NCBI RefSeq assembly: GCF_000719705.1
Contig: NZ_JOHO01000029.1
Location: forward strand, 19,976 to 83,975
DNA length: 64,000 nt
DNA from: Streptomyces sp. NRRL S-350
GTDB lineage: Bacteria; Actinomycetota; Actinomycetes; Streptomycetales; Streptomycetaceae
Direction: 5' to 3'
Under the pieces are notes generated by a model that was given only the letters and a program-made list of their open reading frames with translations, did no database searches and had not been told where the DNA came from. Of the stretch, positions 8,749 through 16,226 are shown in pieces (the first letter of the stretch is position 1; the number at the start of each line of letters is the position of its first letter). The position numbers and the translations under genes were made by a program.

Positions 8749-10254
8749 TCACCGGCGGTCGGGAACGGCGGGCCCTCCCCGGCCGCCCCGGACCGGACCG
8801 GCCCCGCGGACCGGCCGGGTGAGGACCGCGGCCGCCGTCGCGACCGCCGCGAGGGCGAACAGCACCGTCCGCCCTCCGGACGCCGCGCCCGCCAGGTGGA
8901 CACCGAGCACGGACAGCGCCATGCCGAGCGCCGTACCCAGGCTGCGCGCCGTGTTGACCATGCCGCCGCCGACCGCCGAGCACTCCGCGGGGATGGCCCG
9001 CATCACCAGCGCGTTGTTGGCGGGCAGCAGCAGTCCCAGCCCGTACCCGGCGACGAGCAGCGGAGCCGCCGCCGCGGCCGAGGTCGGCAGCAGGGCGAAC
9101 AGCAGCAGCCCGACGGCCGCGACGGCCGCGCCGAGACGGCACCTGGCGACGTCCGACCAGTCCCGCGGCAACAGCCCGCCGCCGACCGTCGCGGCGAAGG
9201 CGAACGCGGCGGGCAGCAGGGTGACCACCAGGCCCGCCCGGGCCGTCGACACACCCGCGTCGGTGAGCAGCACCGGGCCCAGCACGAGCGGGCAGAACAG
9301 CAGCAGGTAGCCGATCAGCGCGACCACCAGGCCGGACCGCACGCCCGGGGTGTTGACCAGGCCGGGCGCCAGGATCGGCCGGGCGGCGCGCCGCTCCTGG
9401 CGCACCAGCGCGAGCGTGAGCGCGGCGGCGGCAAGCAGCAGCACGGCGACGGCCCAGCCGGGCAGGGGCAGGCCGGAGGCGGTGGAGAGGGCGAGCAGCA
9501 GCGCCGTGGTCGCACCGGTGAGCAGCAGCATGCCGGGCAGGTCGAAGCGGGCGTCGGCGCCCCCGCCGGCCGGGCGTGGCCGGGCGGCGCCGCGCGTGCG
9601 GGGCTGCGGTACGGGAGCGGGGCGGTCGGTGCGGGTGCGGGGCAGCAGGTACCGGCCGGCCAGGATGCCGAACACGGCGATCGGCACGTTGACCCAGAAC
9701 ACCCACCGCCACGAGGCGTGTTCGACCAGCAGCCCGCCGAGGCTGGGCCCGAGGGCCAGCCCGAGGCCCTGGGCGGAGGCCTGGATGCCGAGCGCGCGTC
9801 GCATGGCGTGGCCGGGGACGCCACGGGCGACCAGGGCGACGCTGTTGGCCTGCATCATCGCGGCGCCGACGGCCTGGACGGCACGGCAGCCGACCAGGGC
9901 CCACAGGCTGCCGGCGAATCCGGCGCCGAGTGAGGAGAGGCCGAAGACGGCGAAGCCGCCGATGTACATGGTCTTGCGGCCGACCAGGTCGGAAAGCCAG
10001 CCGATCGGAGCCAGCAGGGCGACCAGGACGAGCAGGTAGGCGAGGGCGACCCACTCGACGGCGGCGAAGCCCGCGCCGAAGTGGCGGCCGATGGCGGGGA
10101 ACACCAGGGCGATGACGCTGGCGTCCAGCTGGCCGAGGAAGGCGCCGAGGCAGACCGTGCCGACGGCCAGCCAGTGCGCGTGGCGCCAGCCGGCGATGCC
10201 GCGAGGCCGGGGGCGCTCGGTGAGCAGCCGGGCGGCAAGGGAGGTGGCGTCCAT
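8749..10254 (-). CDS. MFS drug exporter, DHA2 (EmrB/QacA) type
   Basis: 501 residues and about 14 membrane helices. The DHA2 features are LGAFLGQLDASVIALVFPAIGRHF in helix 1, the loop motif GWLSDLVGRKTMYIGG, and motif C-like GLGLALGPSLGGLLVEHASWRWVFWVNVP. It would expel drugs or metabolites by proton antiport. It is divergent from a MarR regulator, and a dyad lies 10-26 bases before its start, so MarR repression of this exporter is likely. The substrate cannot be told. Confidence 0.9.
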   Translation of the reverse strand: MDATSLAARLLTERPRPRGIAGWRHAHWLAVGTVCLGAFLGQLDASVIALVFPAIGRHFGAGFAAVEWVALAYLLVLVALLAPIGWLSDLVGRKTMYIGGFAVFGLSSLGAGFAGSLWALVGCRAVQAVGAAMMQANSVALVARGVPGHAMRRALGIQASAQGLGLALGPSLGGLLVEHASWRWVFWVNVPIAVFGILAGRYLLPRTRTDRPAPVPQPRTRGAARPRPAGGGADARFDLPGMLLLTGATTALLLALSTASGLPLPGWAVAVLLLAAAALTLALVRQERRAARPILAPGLVNTPGVRSGLVVALIGYLLLFCPLVLGPVLLTDAGVSTARAGLVVTLLPAAFAFAATVGGGLLPRDWSDVARCRLGAAVAAVGLLLFALLPTSAAAAAPLLVAGYGLGLLLPANNALVMRAIPAECSAVGGGMVNTARSLGTALGMALSVLGVHLAGAASGGRTVLFALAAVATAAAVLTRPVRGAGPVRGGRGGPAVPDRR

Positions 10255-10263
10255 GCGTCGAAT

Positions 10264-10280
10264 ATATCGGATGCAGATAT
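10264..10280. promoter_or_regulatory. Candidate MarR operator
   Basis: The dyad ATATC-N7-GATAT is an AT-rich island in GC-rich surroundings, lying 10-26 bases upstream of the MFS start codon and in the gap shared with the MarR gene. A second inverted repeat, GCCCTGCGA (10301-10309) and TCGCAGGGC (10321-10329), follows it. Confidence 0.5.
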
Positions 10281-10494
10281 GTTCCTTCTACGAGTTGGTC
10301 GCCCTGCGATACGAAGCCTCTCGCAGGGCCCCCGCGCAAGGTGCCCCGCGCAAGGCGCGCCTCGGAATGCGCCGCTCGTCGGGCACCCGCCATCGGGCGC
10401 CCCTCGGCGGGCACACCGTGTCGAGCGCCGCGCCGCGTCCGAGGGCCGGACCGGGCCCCCGGCGCGGTCCGTACCAGGCGATACGCTGTCCGCC

Positions 10495-11001
10495 ATGCCG
10501 TCGTCACCACACGTTTCCGACCCCGCCATCGAAGGCCCCGACCAGGCCGTCGAGCACGCCCGACGGCTGACCGACACCGTCACCCGGCTGCGCCGCGCGC
10601 TGCGCAGCAGCATCCGCACCGACTACCCGTGGGAGTCCCTGCCGATGGCGCAGGTCGAACTCCTCCAGACCCTGGCCGCCGCACCCCTGCGGGTCGGCGA
10701 GCTGGCCGCCCGGCAGCGGCTCGCCCCCAACACCGTCAGCGGCCTGGTCGGGAAGCTGCTCGACGCCGGCTTCGTCGACCGCCAGGCCGATCCCGGCGAC
10801 CGCCGCACCGCCCGGATCGCGCTCACCCCGGCCGGCCGGCGCCAGCTGGACGACTGGCAGCACGCCCACGAGCGCCGGATCGCCACCGCGCTCGACACCC
10901 TCGGCCCCACCGCCCGGGCGGCGGTCGTCGACGCCCTGCCCGCACTGGAACAGCTCGCCCGCGCCCTCGCTCAGCCGGGAGCCGGCACCGAACAGGGCTG
11001 A
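10495..11001 (+). CDS. MarR-family transcriptional regulator
   Basis: 168 residues with a MarR winged helix: ESLPMAQVELLQTLAAAPLRVGELA, then QRLAPNTVSGLVGKLLDAGFVDRQ, and the wing ADPGDRRTARIALTPAGR. Such proteins repress divergent exporters and release DNA on ligand binding. The ATG lies 7 bases after TACGCT (10482-10487), so the transcript is probably leaderless. The divergent MFS gene is the obvious target. Confidence 0.9.
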   Translation: MPSSPHVSDPAIEGPDQAVEHARRLTDTVTRLRRALRSSIRTDYPWESLPMAQVELLQTLAAAPLRVGELAARQRLAPNTVSGLVGKLLDAGFVDRQADPGDRRTARIALTPAGRRQLDDWQHAHERRIATALDTLGPTARAAVVDALPALEQLARALAQPGAGTEQG

Positions 11002-11109
11002 CACCTGCCGCCCGGCCCCGCCGACCCGCAGTCCCGCCGCCCCGCCGCCCCGCCGCCCGGCGGGAAAAAGCGCTGGTCGACGGCTCGGACCGGCCGCTAC
11101 CGTCCCCGC

Positions 11110-11961
11110 ATGACCACCACACAGGCGGGCGCCCGGGCACAGGTCCGGATCGAGCCCTGGACGGACGCCGACCTCGCGCTGCTGCGCCAGGTCAACACCC
11201 CGGAGATGAAGAAGCACGTCGGCGGCCCGGAGAGCGAGGACCAACTGCTCGTCCGGCACCGGCGCTACCTGGACTTCGTTCCGTCCGGCCTCGGCTGCAT
11301 GTACCGGATCGTCCTGCTGCCCGAGGGCGAGCCGGTCGGGACGGTCGGCTACGGCACCCGGACCTGGGAGCGCGGGACGGTCCACGAGATGGGCTGGAAC
11401 GTACTGCCCGGCTTCCAGGGCCGCGGAATCGCCGTCGCCGCCACCCGCGCCGCGATCGCGGCCGCCCGCCGCGAAGCCGCGCACCGCTACCTGCACGCCT
11501 TCCCGTCGGTGGACAACCCCGCCTCCAACGCGGTGTGCGCGAAGGCCGGGTTCACGCTGGTCGGCGAGACGGACTTCGAGTTCCCGCCCGGGCGGTTCAT
11601 GCGCAGCCACGACTGGCGGGTGGACCTCCGCGCTCCGCAGTGCCCCCGGGGGGCGGGTCACGGTGCTCGGGTCACGGTGCTCGGGTCACCGGGCTCGGGT
11701 CACGGTGCTCCGGTCACCGGGCTCGGATCGCCGGGCTCGGGTCACGGGCTCGGATCGCCGCCTCAGAACAGGGTTCCGTGCTCCAGCTCCAGCAGTCGGC
11801 GCTTGCGGTCCACGCCCGCGGCGAAGCCGGTGAGCGAGCCGTCGGCGCCGAGCACCCGGTGGCAGGGGCGCACGATCAGCAGCGGGTTGGCGCCCACCGC
11901 GCCGCCGACCGCCCGGACCATGCGCGGCTCCTGCCCGGCCAGCACCGCGAGCTCGCCGTAG
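11110..11961 (+). CDS. GNAT N-acetyltransferase with read-through C-terminal tail
   Basis: The frame is 283 residues, but the acetyltransferase fold of the RimJ/RimL type occupies about residues 10-180. It includes YRIVLLPEGEPVGTVGYG, the acetyl-CoA loop LPGFQGRGIAVAATRAAI and the NPASNAVCAKAGF helix, ending near FMRSHDWRV. About 100 further residues are translated from a 14-bp tandem repeat and from the antisense strand of the convergent ogt gene. The original stop has probably been lost, or the true gene ends earlier through a sequence error. The start lies 6 bases after TACCGT, suggesting leaderless mRNA. Substrate unknown. Confidence 0.8.
   Translation: MTTTQAGARAQVRIEPWTDADLALLRQVNTPEMKKHVGGPESEDQLLVRHRRYLDFVPSGLGCMYRIVLLPEGEPVGTVGYGTRTWERGTVHEMGWNVLPGFQGRGIAVAATRAAIAAARREAAHRYLHAFPSVDNPASNAVCAKAGFTLVGETDFEFPPGRFMRSHDWRVDLRAPQCPRGAGHGARVTVLGSPGSGHGAPVTGLGSPGSGHGLGSPPQNRVPCSSSSSRRLRSTPAAKPVSEPSAPSTRWQGRTISSGLAPTAPPTARTMRGSCPASTASSP
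11655..11751 (+). repeat. 14-bp tandem repeat, about seven copies
   Basis: The unit GGGTCACGGTGCTC (variant GGGTCACCGGGCTC) recurs at 14-bp steps from 11655, with later degenerate copies. It lies between the GNAT domain end and the stop codon of the convergent ogt gene. Because 14 is not a multiple of 3, it cycles through the reading frames. Confidence 0.9.
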
Positions 11962-12320
11962 GTGACGGTCGTGCCGTACGGGATCTCGTCCAGGGCCGCC
12001 CAGATCCTGCGGCGGAACTCGGTGCCCACCGGCGCGAGCGGGAGGTCGAAGTCGGTGCGCTCGCCGGCGAAGTAGGCGGTGAGCTGGGCGACCGGTTCGG
12101 CCAGCGCCTGCGGGTCGAGGATCCAACCGTCGGCGGGCTCGGCCAGCGCGTACTTCTGCCCGGGCGCGGTGACGGTGGCCAGCGCGGCCGGTCCGCCGTC
12201 CTCGGGCAGGACGCCGCTGAGCAGCAGCCGGCCGAGGGGACTCTCCATGGTGGTGTAGACGGTGGTGCTCACGCGGGTGCTCGTGATGGTGCTCATGCGG
12301 GTGCTCGTGGTGGTGCTCAT
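11763..12320 (-). CDS. ogt: Methylated-DNA--protein-cysteine methyltransferase
   Basis: 185 residues. It repairs O6-methylguanine by suicide transfer to cysteine. The active site PCHRVLGADGSLTGFAAG is complete, preceded by IPYGTTVTYGELA and VGANPLLIVRPCHRV. The ATG overlaps the stop of the Ada/AlkA gene (ATGA), so both are co-translated as an alkylation-damage unit. The N-terminus carries a 24-nt duplication: (M/V)STxxSTR occurs as MSTTTSTR, MSTITSTR and the partial VSTTVYTT before the conserved MESPLGRLLL. Internal ATGs at 12296 and 12248 are alternative starts. Confidence 0.93.
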   Translation of the reverse strand: MSTTTSTRMSTITSTRVSTTVYTTMESPLGRLLLSGVLPEDGGPAALATVTAPGQKYALAEPADGWILDPQALAEPVAQLTAYFAGERTDFDLPLAPVGTEFRRRIWAALDEIPYGTTVTYGELAVLAGQEPRMVRAVGGAVGANPLLIVRPCHRVLGADGSLTGFAAGVDRKRRLLELEHGTLF

Positions 12321-13885
12321 GCTCGTACGGTCTCCGTTCCGGTAGTGGTGATCGCGGGGCCGGCCCACAGCCGGTGGACGGCGTAGGAGCGCCACGGCGC
12401 CCAGGCCTCGGCCGCGCGGGCGGCGGACTTCGGGTCGCCGGGGGCACCGAGCCGGACGAGGCCGTGCTTGACGCCCACGTCGCTCGGCAGGAAGACGTCC
12501 GGGTCGGCCAGGGCCCGCATCCGCAGGTAGCCGACCGTCCAGGGGCCGATTCCGGGCAGGTCCAGCAGCCGGGCCGCGGCCTCCTCCCGGTCGACCCCGC
12601 TGTCGAGGCGGACCGCGCCCTCCGCCAGGGCCTCGCACAATCCGGTGAGGGCGCGGCGGCGGGCGGCGGGCATCGCGAAGTCCTCCGGATCGGCGGTGGC
12701 CAGCGCCGCCGCGGTCGGGAAGAGCAGTCGCAGGCCGCCGCTGGGCTCGGGCAGCGCGGCGCCGTACTTCTCGGCAAGCCGCCCCGCCAGGGTACGGGCG
12801 GCGCCCACGGTGACCTGCTGGCCCAGGACGGCGCGGACGGCGAGCTCGTGCGGATCCACGTGGCCGGGCGAGCGCAGTCCGGGCCGCGTCCGGACCAGCG
12901 CGCCGAGCACTGGGTCTGCGCCGAGCTGCTCGTCGACCGCGAGCGGGTCGGCGTCGAGGTCGAAGAGGTTGCGCAGCCGCTGGACAGCGGTCGGCAGGTC
13001 GCGCAGGTCGGTGAGGAACAGGCGGCAGTCCAGCCAGCCGCGGGTGCGCGGCTCGCCCGGCGCCAGGCCGTCGACCTCGGCGATGCCGTGGCCGTACGGG
13101 AGCGCGAGGGTGCGCCGGTAGGTGCGGACGCCGGGGCGCTCGCCCTGGACGACCTCCTCCACCCCGGGGACGGCACGCAGGGCGAGGAAGTCGATCAGGT
13201 GGTCGCTGTCCAGCGCACCGCGGTAGGCCAGGCGCAGGACCAGGCCGCCGGCCGGGGTCGCGGTGCGGCGACCGGCGGCGACCTCGGCCCGCAGGCCGCT
13301 GGGGGTCCGGTCGTACACCTCGCGCACGGTGTCGTTGAACTGGCGTACGGAGGCGAAGCCTGCCGCGAACGCGACGTCGGTGACGGACAGTTCGGTGGTC
13401 TGCAGGAGGAGGCGGGCGGTCTGGGCGCGGCGGGCGCGGGCCAGCGCGATCGGGCCGGCGCCGAGTTCGGCGGTGAGCTGGCGCTGCAACTGGCGGGCGC
13501 TGTAGCCGAGGCGGCCGGCCAGGCCCGCGACGCCCTCGCGGTCCACCACGCCGTCGCCGATCAGGCGCATCGCACGGCCGACCAGGTCGGCGCGGTGGTT
13601 CCACTCGGGCGAGCCCGGCACGGAGTCGGGGCGGCAGCGGCGGCAGGCTCGGAAGCCGGCGCCCTGCGCGGCCGCGGCGCTCGGGTAGAAGACGCAGTTG
13701 ACGCGCTTGGGTGTCACGGCGGGGCAGCTCGGTCGGCAGTAGATGCCCGTGGAGGTGACGGCCGTGAAGAAGACGCCGTCGAAGCGGGCGTCGCGGCTGT
13801 CCACGGCTCGGTACCGGATGTCGTCGTCGATCACGTTGTCCAGTCTGCGGCAGTGGACGGGGCGGGACTGGCGGGAATCGGACAT
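12317..13885 (-). CDS. Ada/AlkA fusion: regulatory Ada domain plus 3-methyladenine glycosylase
   Basis: 522 residues. Domains in order: Ada zinc domain with the methyl-acceptor cluster (GIYCRPSCP, then FRACRRCRPD), an AraC-type helix-turn-helix (about 80-170, SVTDVAFAAGFASVRQFNDTVRE), an AlkA N-terminal domain, and an HhH-GPD glycosylase with LPGIGPWTVGYLRMRAL and the catalytic Asp in DPDVFLPSD. It should sense methyl phosphotriesters, activate transcription and excise alkylated bases. It is coupled to ogt downstream. The ATG at 13885 is used, but GTG at 13834 directly before IDDDIRYRAV is an alternative. Confidence 0.92.
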   Translation of the reverse strand: MSDSRQSRPVHCRRLDNVIDDDIRYRAVDSRDARFDGVFFTAVTSTGIYCRPSCPAVTPKRVNCVFYPSAAAAQGAGFRACRRCRPDSVPGSPEWNHRADLVGRAMRLIGDGVVDREGVAGLAGRLGYSARQLQRQLTAELGAGPIALARARRAQTARLLLQTTELSVTDVAFAAGFASVRQFNDTVREVYDRTPSGLRAEVAAGRRTATPAGGLVLRLAYRGALDSDHLIDFLALRAVPGVEEVVQGERPGVRTYRRTLALPYGHGIAEVDGLAPGEPRTRGWLDCRLFLTDLRDLPTAVQRLRNLFDLDADPLAVDEQLGADPVLGALVRTRPGLRSPGHVDPHELAVRAVLGQQVTVGAARTLAGRLAEKYGAALPEPSGGLRLLFPTAAALATADPEDFAMPAARRRALTGLCEALAEGAVRLDSGVDREEAAARLLDLPGIGPWTVGYLRMRALADPDVFLPSDVGVKHGLVRLGAPGDPKSAARAAEAWAPWRSYAVHRLWAGPAITTTGTETVRA

Positions 13886-14031
13886 CGCCGTTCGGGGGCC
13901 CTCCCCCTCCCCTCCCACCCCGCCCCCGCCTCGCCTCGCCCCAGGGCCGGGGTCCGCGCCGGGATCCGCGCCGAGATCCGCGGGCCGAAATTCGCGGGCC
14001 GTCCAGGCGGGCGCGCGGCTACGCTCGCGCG

Positions 14032-14571
14032 ATGAACGAGCAACCCGGCAACCAGCCCACCGACCGGTCCCCCACCGGCCAGTCCCCCACCGGCCACTCC
14101 CACACCGAGCAGCCCCGGGCCGACCAGCCCTATACCGGCCCGGGCGACCCCCGGGTCGCCGCCCTGCCCCCGGAGGAGTTCGCGTTCCCCGGCCCGTTGC
14201 GCGACCAGCTGGTCGCGGCCATCCTCAGCGGCACCAAGACCAGCACCACCGGCCTGGTCGCCGCCTACGAGCACGAGGACGAACCCCTGCCCCGGGTCGG
14301 CGAGCGGGCTGCCGTCCTGGACTCGGACGGCCGCCGGATCGCGGTGATCGAGACCACGGACGTCCGCGTGGCCCCGCTCGCCGAGGTCGACCTGCAGCAC
14401 GCCCTGGACGAGGGCGAGGGGTACGGCAGCGTGGCCGAGTGGCGAGCGGCGCACGAGAACTTCTGGCACGGCCCGCAGTCGCGCGCCGCCCTCGACGACC
14501 CGGACTTCACCGTGGACGACGCCACTCCGCTGCTCCTGCAGCGCTTCCGTCTGGTGGCCGACCTCCGTTGA
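14032..14571 (+). CDS. ASCH-domain protein
   Basis: 179 residues. A disordered head with repeated SPTGxSPTGxS elements (about 1-45) precedes an ASCH domain: FPGPLRDQLVAAILSGTKTSTTGL, VGERAAVLDSDGRRIAVIETTDV, and EGYGSVAEWRAAHENFW. ASCH domains are PUA-like and are thought to bind RNA or nucleosides; some hydrolyse N4-acetylcytidine, which is only a possibility here. The ATG follows TACGCT (14020-14025) by 6 bases, so the mRNA is probably leaderless. It is divergent from the alkylation-repair pair. Confidence 0.85.
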   Translation: MNEQPGNQPTDRSPTGQSPTGHSHTEQPRADQPYTGPGDPRVAALPPEEFAFPGPLRDQLVAAILSGTKTSTTGLVAAYEHEDEPLPRVGERAAVLDSDGRRIAVIETTDVRVAPLAEVDLQHALDEGEGYGSVAEWRAAHENFWHGPQSRAALDDPDFTVDDATPLLLQRFRLVADLR

Positions 14572-14677
14572 GCCTGTCAGGCCCGACGGAGATCGGCTCA
14601 ACGGAGATCGGCCCGCCGGTCGACGGCCGGACAGCCGCTGCACGGCCGTCGGCGGGCACCAGCCGACGCCGGAATGG

Positions 14678-15841
14678 TCAGCGCTTCACCGGGCCTCCCG
14701 CGGCACGCATCGACTTGGTGATCGCCTTCCACTTCTGCAACCGGGCCTTGGCCACCCGGGCGTCCGTGCGCGAGGCGATCCAGTCGTTCTCGCGCTGGAG
14801 CTTGAGGTAGCTCTCCATCCGGCGCTGCGGCAGGGTGCCGTCGGCCAGCGCCGACTGCACTGCGCAGCCTGGCTCCGTGTGGTGGCCGCAGTCGTGGAAG
14901 CGGCACTGCTCGGCCAGCTCGGCGATGTCGGCGAAGGCCAGGTCCACGCCCTCGCCACCGTAGAGGCCGACCTCGCGCAGCCCGGGGGTGTCGATCAGCA
15001 CGCCCCCGCCCGGCAGCGGGATCAGCTCGCGGGTGGTCGTGGTGTGGCGGCCCTTCTGGTCGACCGAGCGGGCCTCCTGGACGGTCATCACCTCGGCGCC
15101 GGCCAGCGCGTTGGTGAGGGTGGACTTGCCGACGCCGGACTGGCCGATGACCGCGGTGGTGCCGGGGGTGCAGGCGCGGAGCACGTCCATGCCCTCGCCC
15201 GTCTCGGCGCTCACCACGAGCACCGTGACTCCGGGCGCGACCGCCTCGACGTCGGCCCGGATGAAGTCGGCGTCGTCGACCAGGTCGGCCTTGGTCAGGA
15301 CGACCAGCGGTTCGGCGCCTGACTCCCAGGCCAGGGCGAGGAACCGCTCGATCCGTCCGAGGTCGGGATCGGCCGCCAGGGAGGCGGCGATCAGCACGGC
15401 GTCCACGTTGGCGGCCAGCACCTGGCCGTCGGAGCGCTTGCCCGCCACCTTGCGGATGATCGCGGTGGAGCGCGGCAGCAGCGCGGCGACGGCGGCCATC
15501 GGCTGGGCGTGGAGGTCCACGGCCGCCCAGTCGCCCGTGCACGGGCAGTTGATCATGTCGGCGTCGCCCACCGGCCTGGTGTCGAGCCGGACGGTGCGCG
15601 GCTCGCCCGTCTCCGGGTCGGCGATCACGGCGTCGCACTGTCCGCGGTCGACACGGAGGATCCGGGCCGGGAGCAGCCCGGCCTCGCCGAGCGGGGCGAA
15701 CCGCTCCGCGAGCTCGGACGTCCAGCCGTAGTCGGCCAGCGCGGAGCCGACAGCGGACTCGTCACCGCAGGAGGGGGACGGGGAAGAGGAAGCAGAGATG
15801 GAGGAAGCAGAGAACGACGAAACGGAGGCAGCGTTGAACAA
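14678..15841 (-). CDS. rsgA: Ribosome small-subunit GTPase RsgA, TTG start
   Basis: 387 residues. This circularly permuted GTPase releases assembly factors late in 30S maturation. Domains: Ser-rich head (1-30), OB-like domain, then permuted G motifs VLTKADL (G4), VIGQSGVGKST (G1), the T-rich switch HTTTTRE and LIDTPGL (G3), and a zinc site CRFHDCGHHTEPGC. The TTG at 15841 is the only possible upstream start, because a stop lies in frame ten codons earlier; GAAGGG lies 9 bases before it. The 185-nt leader contains an upstream ORF and two hairpins that would control access to this ribosome-binding site. Confidence 0.93.
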   Translation of the reverse strand: MFNAASVSSFSASSISASSSPSPSCGDESAVGSALADYGWTSELAERFAPLGEAGLLPARILRVDRGQCDAVIADPETGEPRTVRLDTRPVGDADMINCPCTGDWAAVDLHAQPMAAVAALLPRSTAIIRKVAGKRSDGQVLAANVDAVLIAASLAADPDLGRIERFLALAWESGAEPLVVLTKADLVDDADFIRADVEAVAPGVTVLVVSAETGEGMDVLRACTPGTTAVIGQSGVGKSTLTNALAGAEVMTVQEARSVDQKGRHTTTTRELIPLPGGGVLIDTPGLREVGLYGGEGVDLAFADIAELAEQCRFHDCGHHTEPGCAVQSALADGTLPQRRMESYLKLQRENDWIASRTDARVAKARLQKWKAITKSMRAAGGPVKR

Positions 15842-15849
15842 CGCGGTGG

Positions 15850-15984
15850 GCCCTTCGGGAGGAGATCATCCCGGCGGGCTGCAGCTGGCGCGAAGGGCTC
15901 AGCCGGCGGCCGGGAAAAGGAGGTGAACGCGAGTGCTGCCCTGGGCAGCTATCGGGGCGACAACGACCACGGGGTTCACCTCCT
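15850..15984 (-). promoter_or_regulatory. Predicted two-hairpin translational attenuator in the rsgA leader
   Basis: On the rsgA strand the leader contains, in order: the Shine-Dalgarno-like AGGAGGTGAAC (15984-15974), an upstream ORF, its reverse complement GTTCACCTCCT (15928-15918), the uORF stop, and then GCCCTTCG (15898-15891), which pairs exactly with CGAAGGGC (15857-15850), the rsgA ribosome-binding region. Between the first two arms lies a small hairpin, GCTGCC/GGCAGC. The arm plus the adjoining bases gives TCACCTCCTTT, identical to the 3' tail of bacterial 16S rRNA. Complementarity is directly visible; the attenuator function is inference. Confidence 0.65.
15899..15970 (-). CDS. Candidate 23-codon upstream ORF in the rsgA leader
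   Basis: GTG start 8 bases after AGGAGG on the rsgA strand, giving a peptide that begins VVVVAPIAAQG and ends LLFPAAG. Codons 15-18 (GTT CAC CTC CTT) are the anti-Shine-Dalgarno copy. The TGA abuts the hairpin arm that would sequester the rsgA ribosome-binding site, so a ribosome stopping here would free it. No homologue is known to me. It may act only by being translated. Confidence 0.45.
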   Translation of the reverse strand: MVVVAPIAAQGSTRVHLLFPAAG

Positions 15985-16033
15985 GCTCTCTACTCCTCGG
16001 GCGGCCCAACGGCCCCCGAACCGGACGCGTCAC

Positions 16034-16062
16034 ACGCTAGCCGACCGGTCCGACCCGGCCAA
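16034..16062 (-). promoter_or_regulatory. Predicted rsgA promoter
   Basis: On the minus strand TTGGCC (-35, 16062-16057) and TAGCGT (-10, 16039-16034) are separated by exactly 17 bases, close to the Streptomyces vegetative consensus TTGACR / TAGRRT. A start near 16027 gives a leader of about 185 nt containing the upstream ORF. Confidence 0.6.
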
Positions 16063-16226
16063 CCCATTTTTGACCTGGGCAAACGCGCACCCCGGGGCCC
16101 CAGGTGAGACCGGGCGGCACCCCCGGACATCCCGGGCAGCATCCTCCGGGCATTCCACCGCCGCCTCCGAAGGGCAGGACCAGGCCCGCCGGTGCCGGAG
16201 CCTCCGCAGGGGTCGCCAGGGACCGC

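Noticed and set aside
15933..15950. The small GCTGCC/GGCAGC hairpin as an intrinsic terminator
   Set aside because: Only six base pairs and no U-run; it sits inside the larger leader structure.
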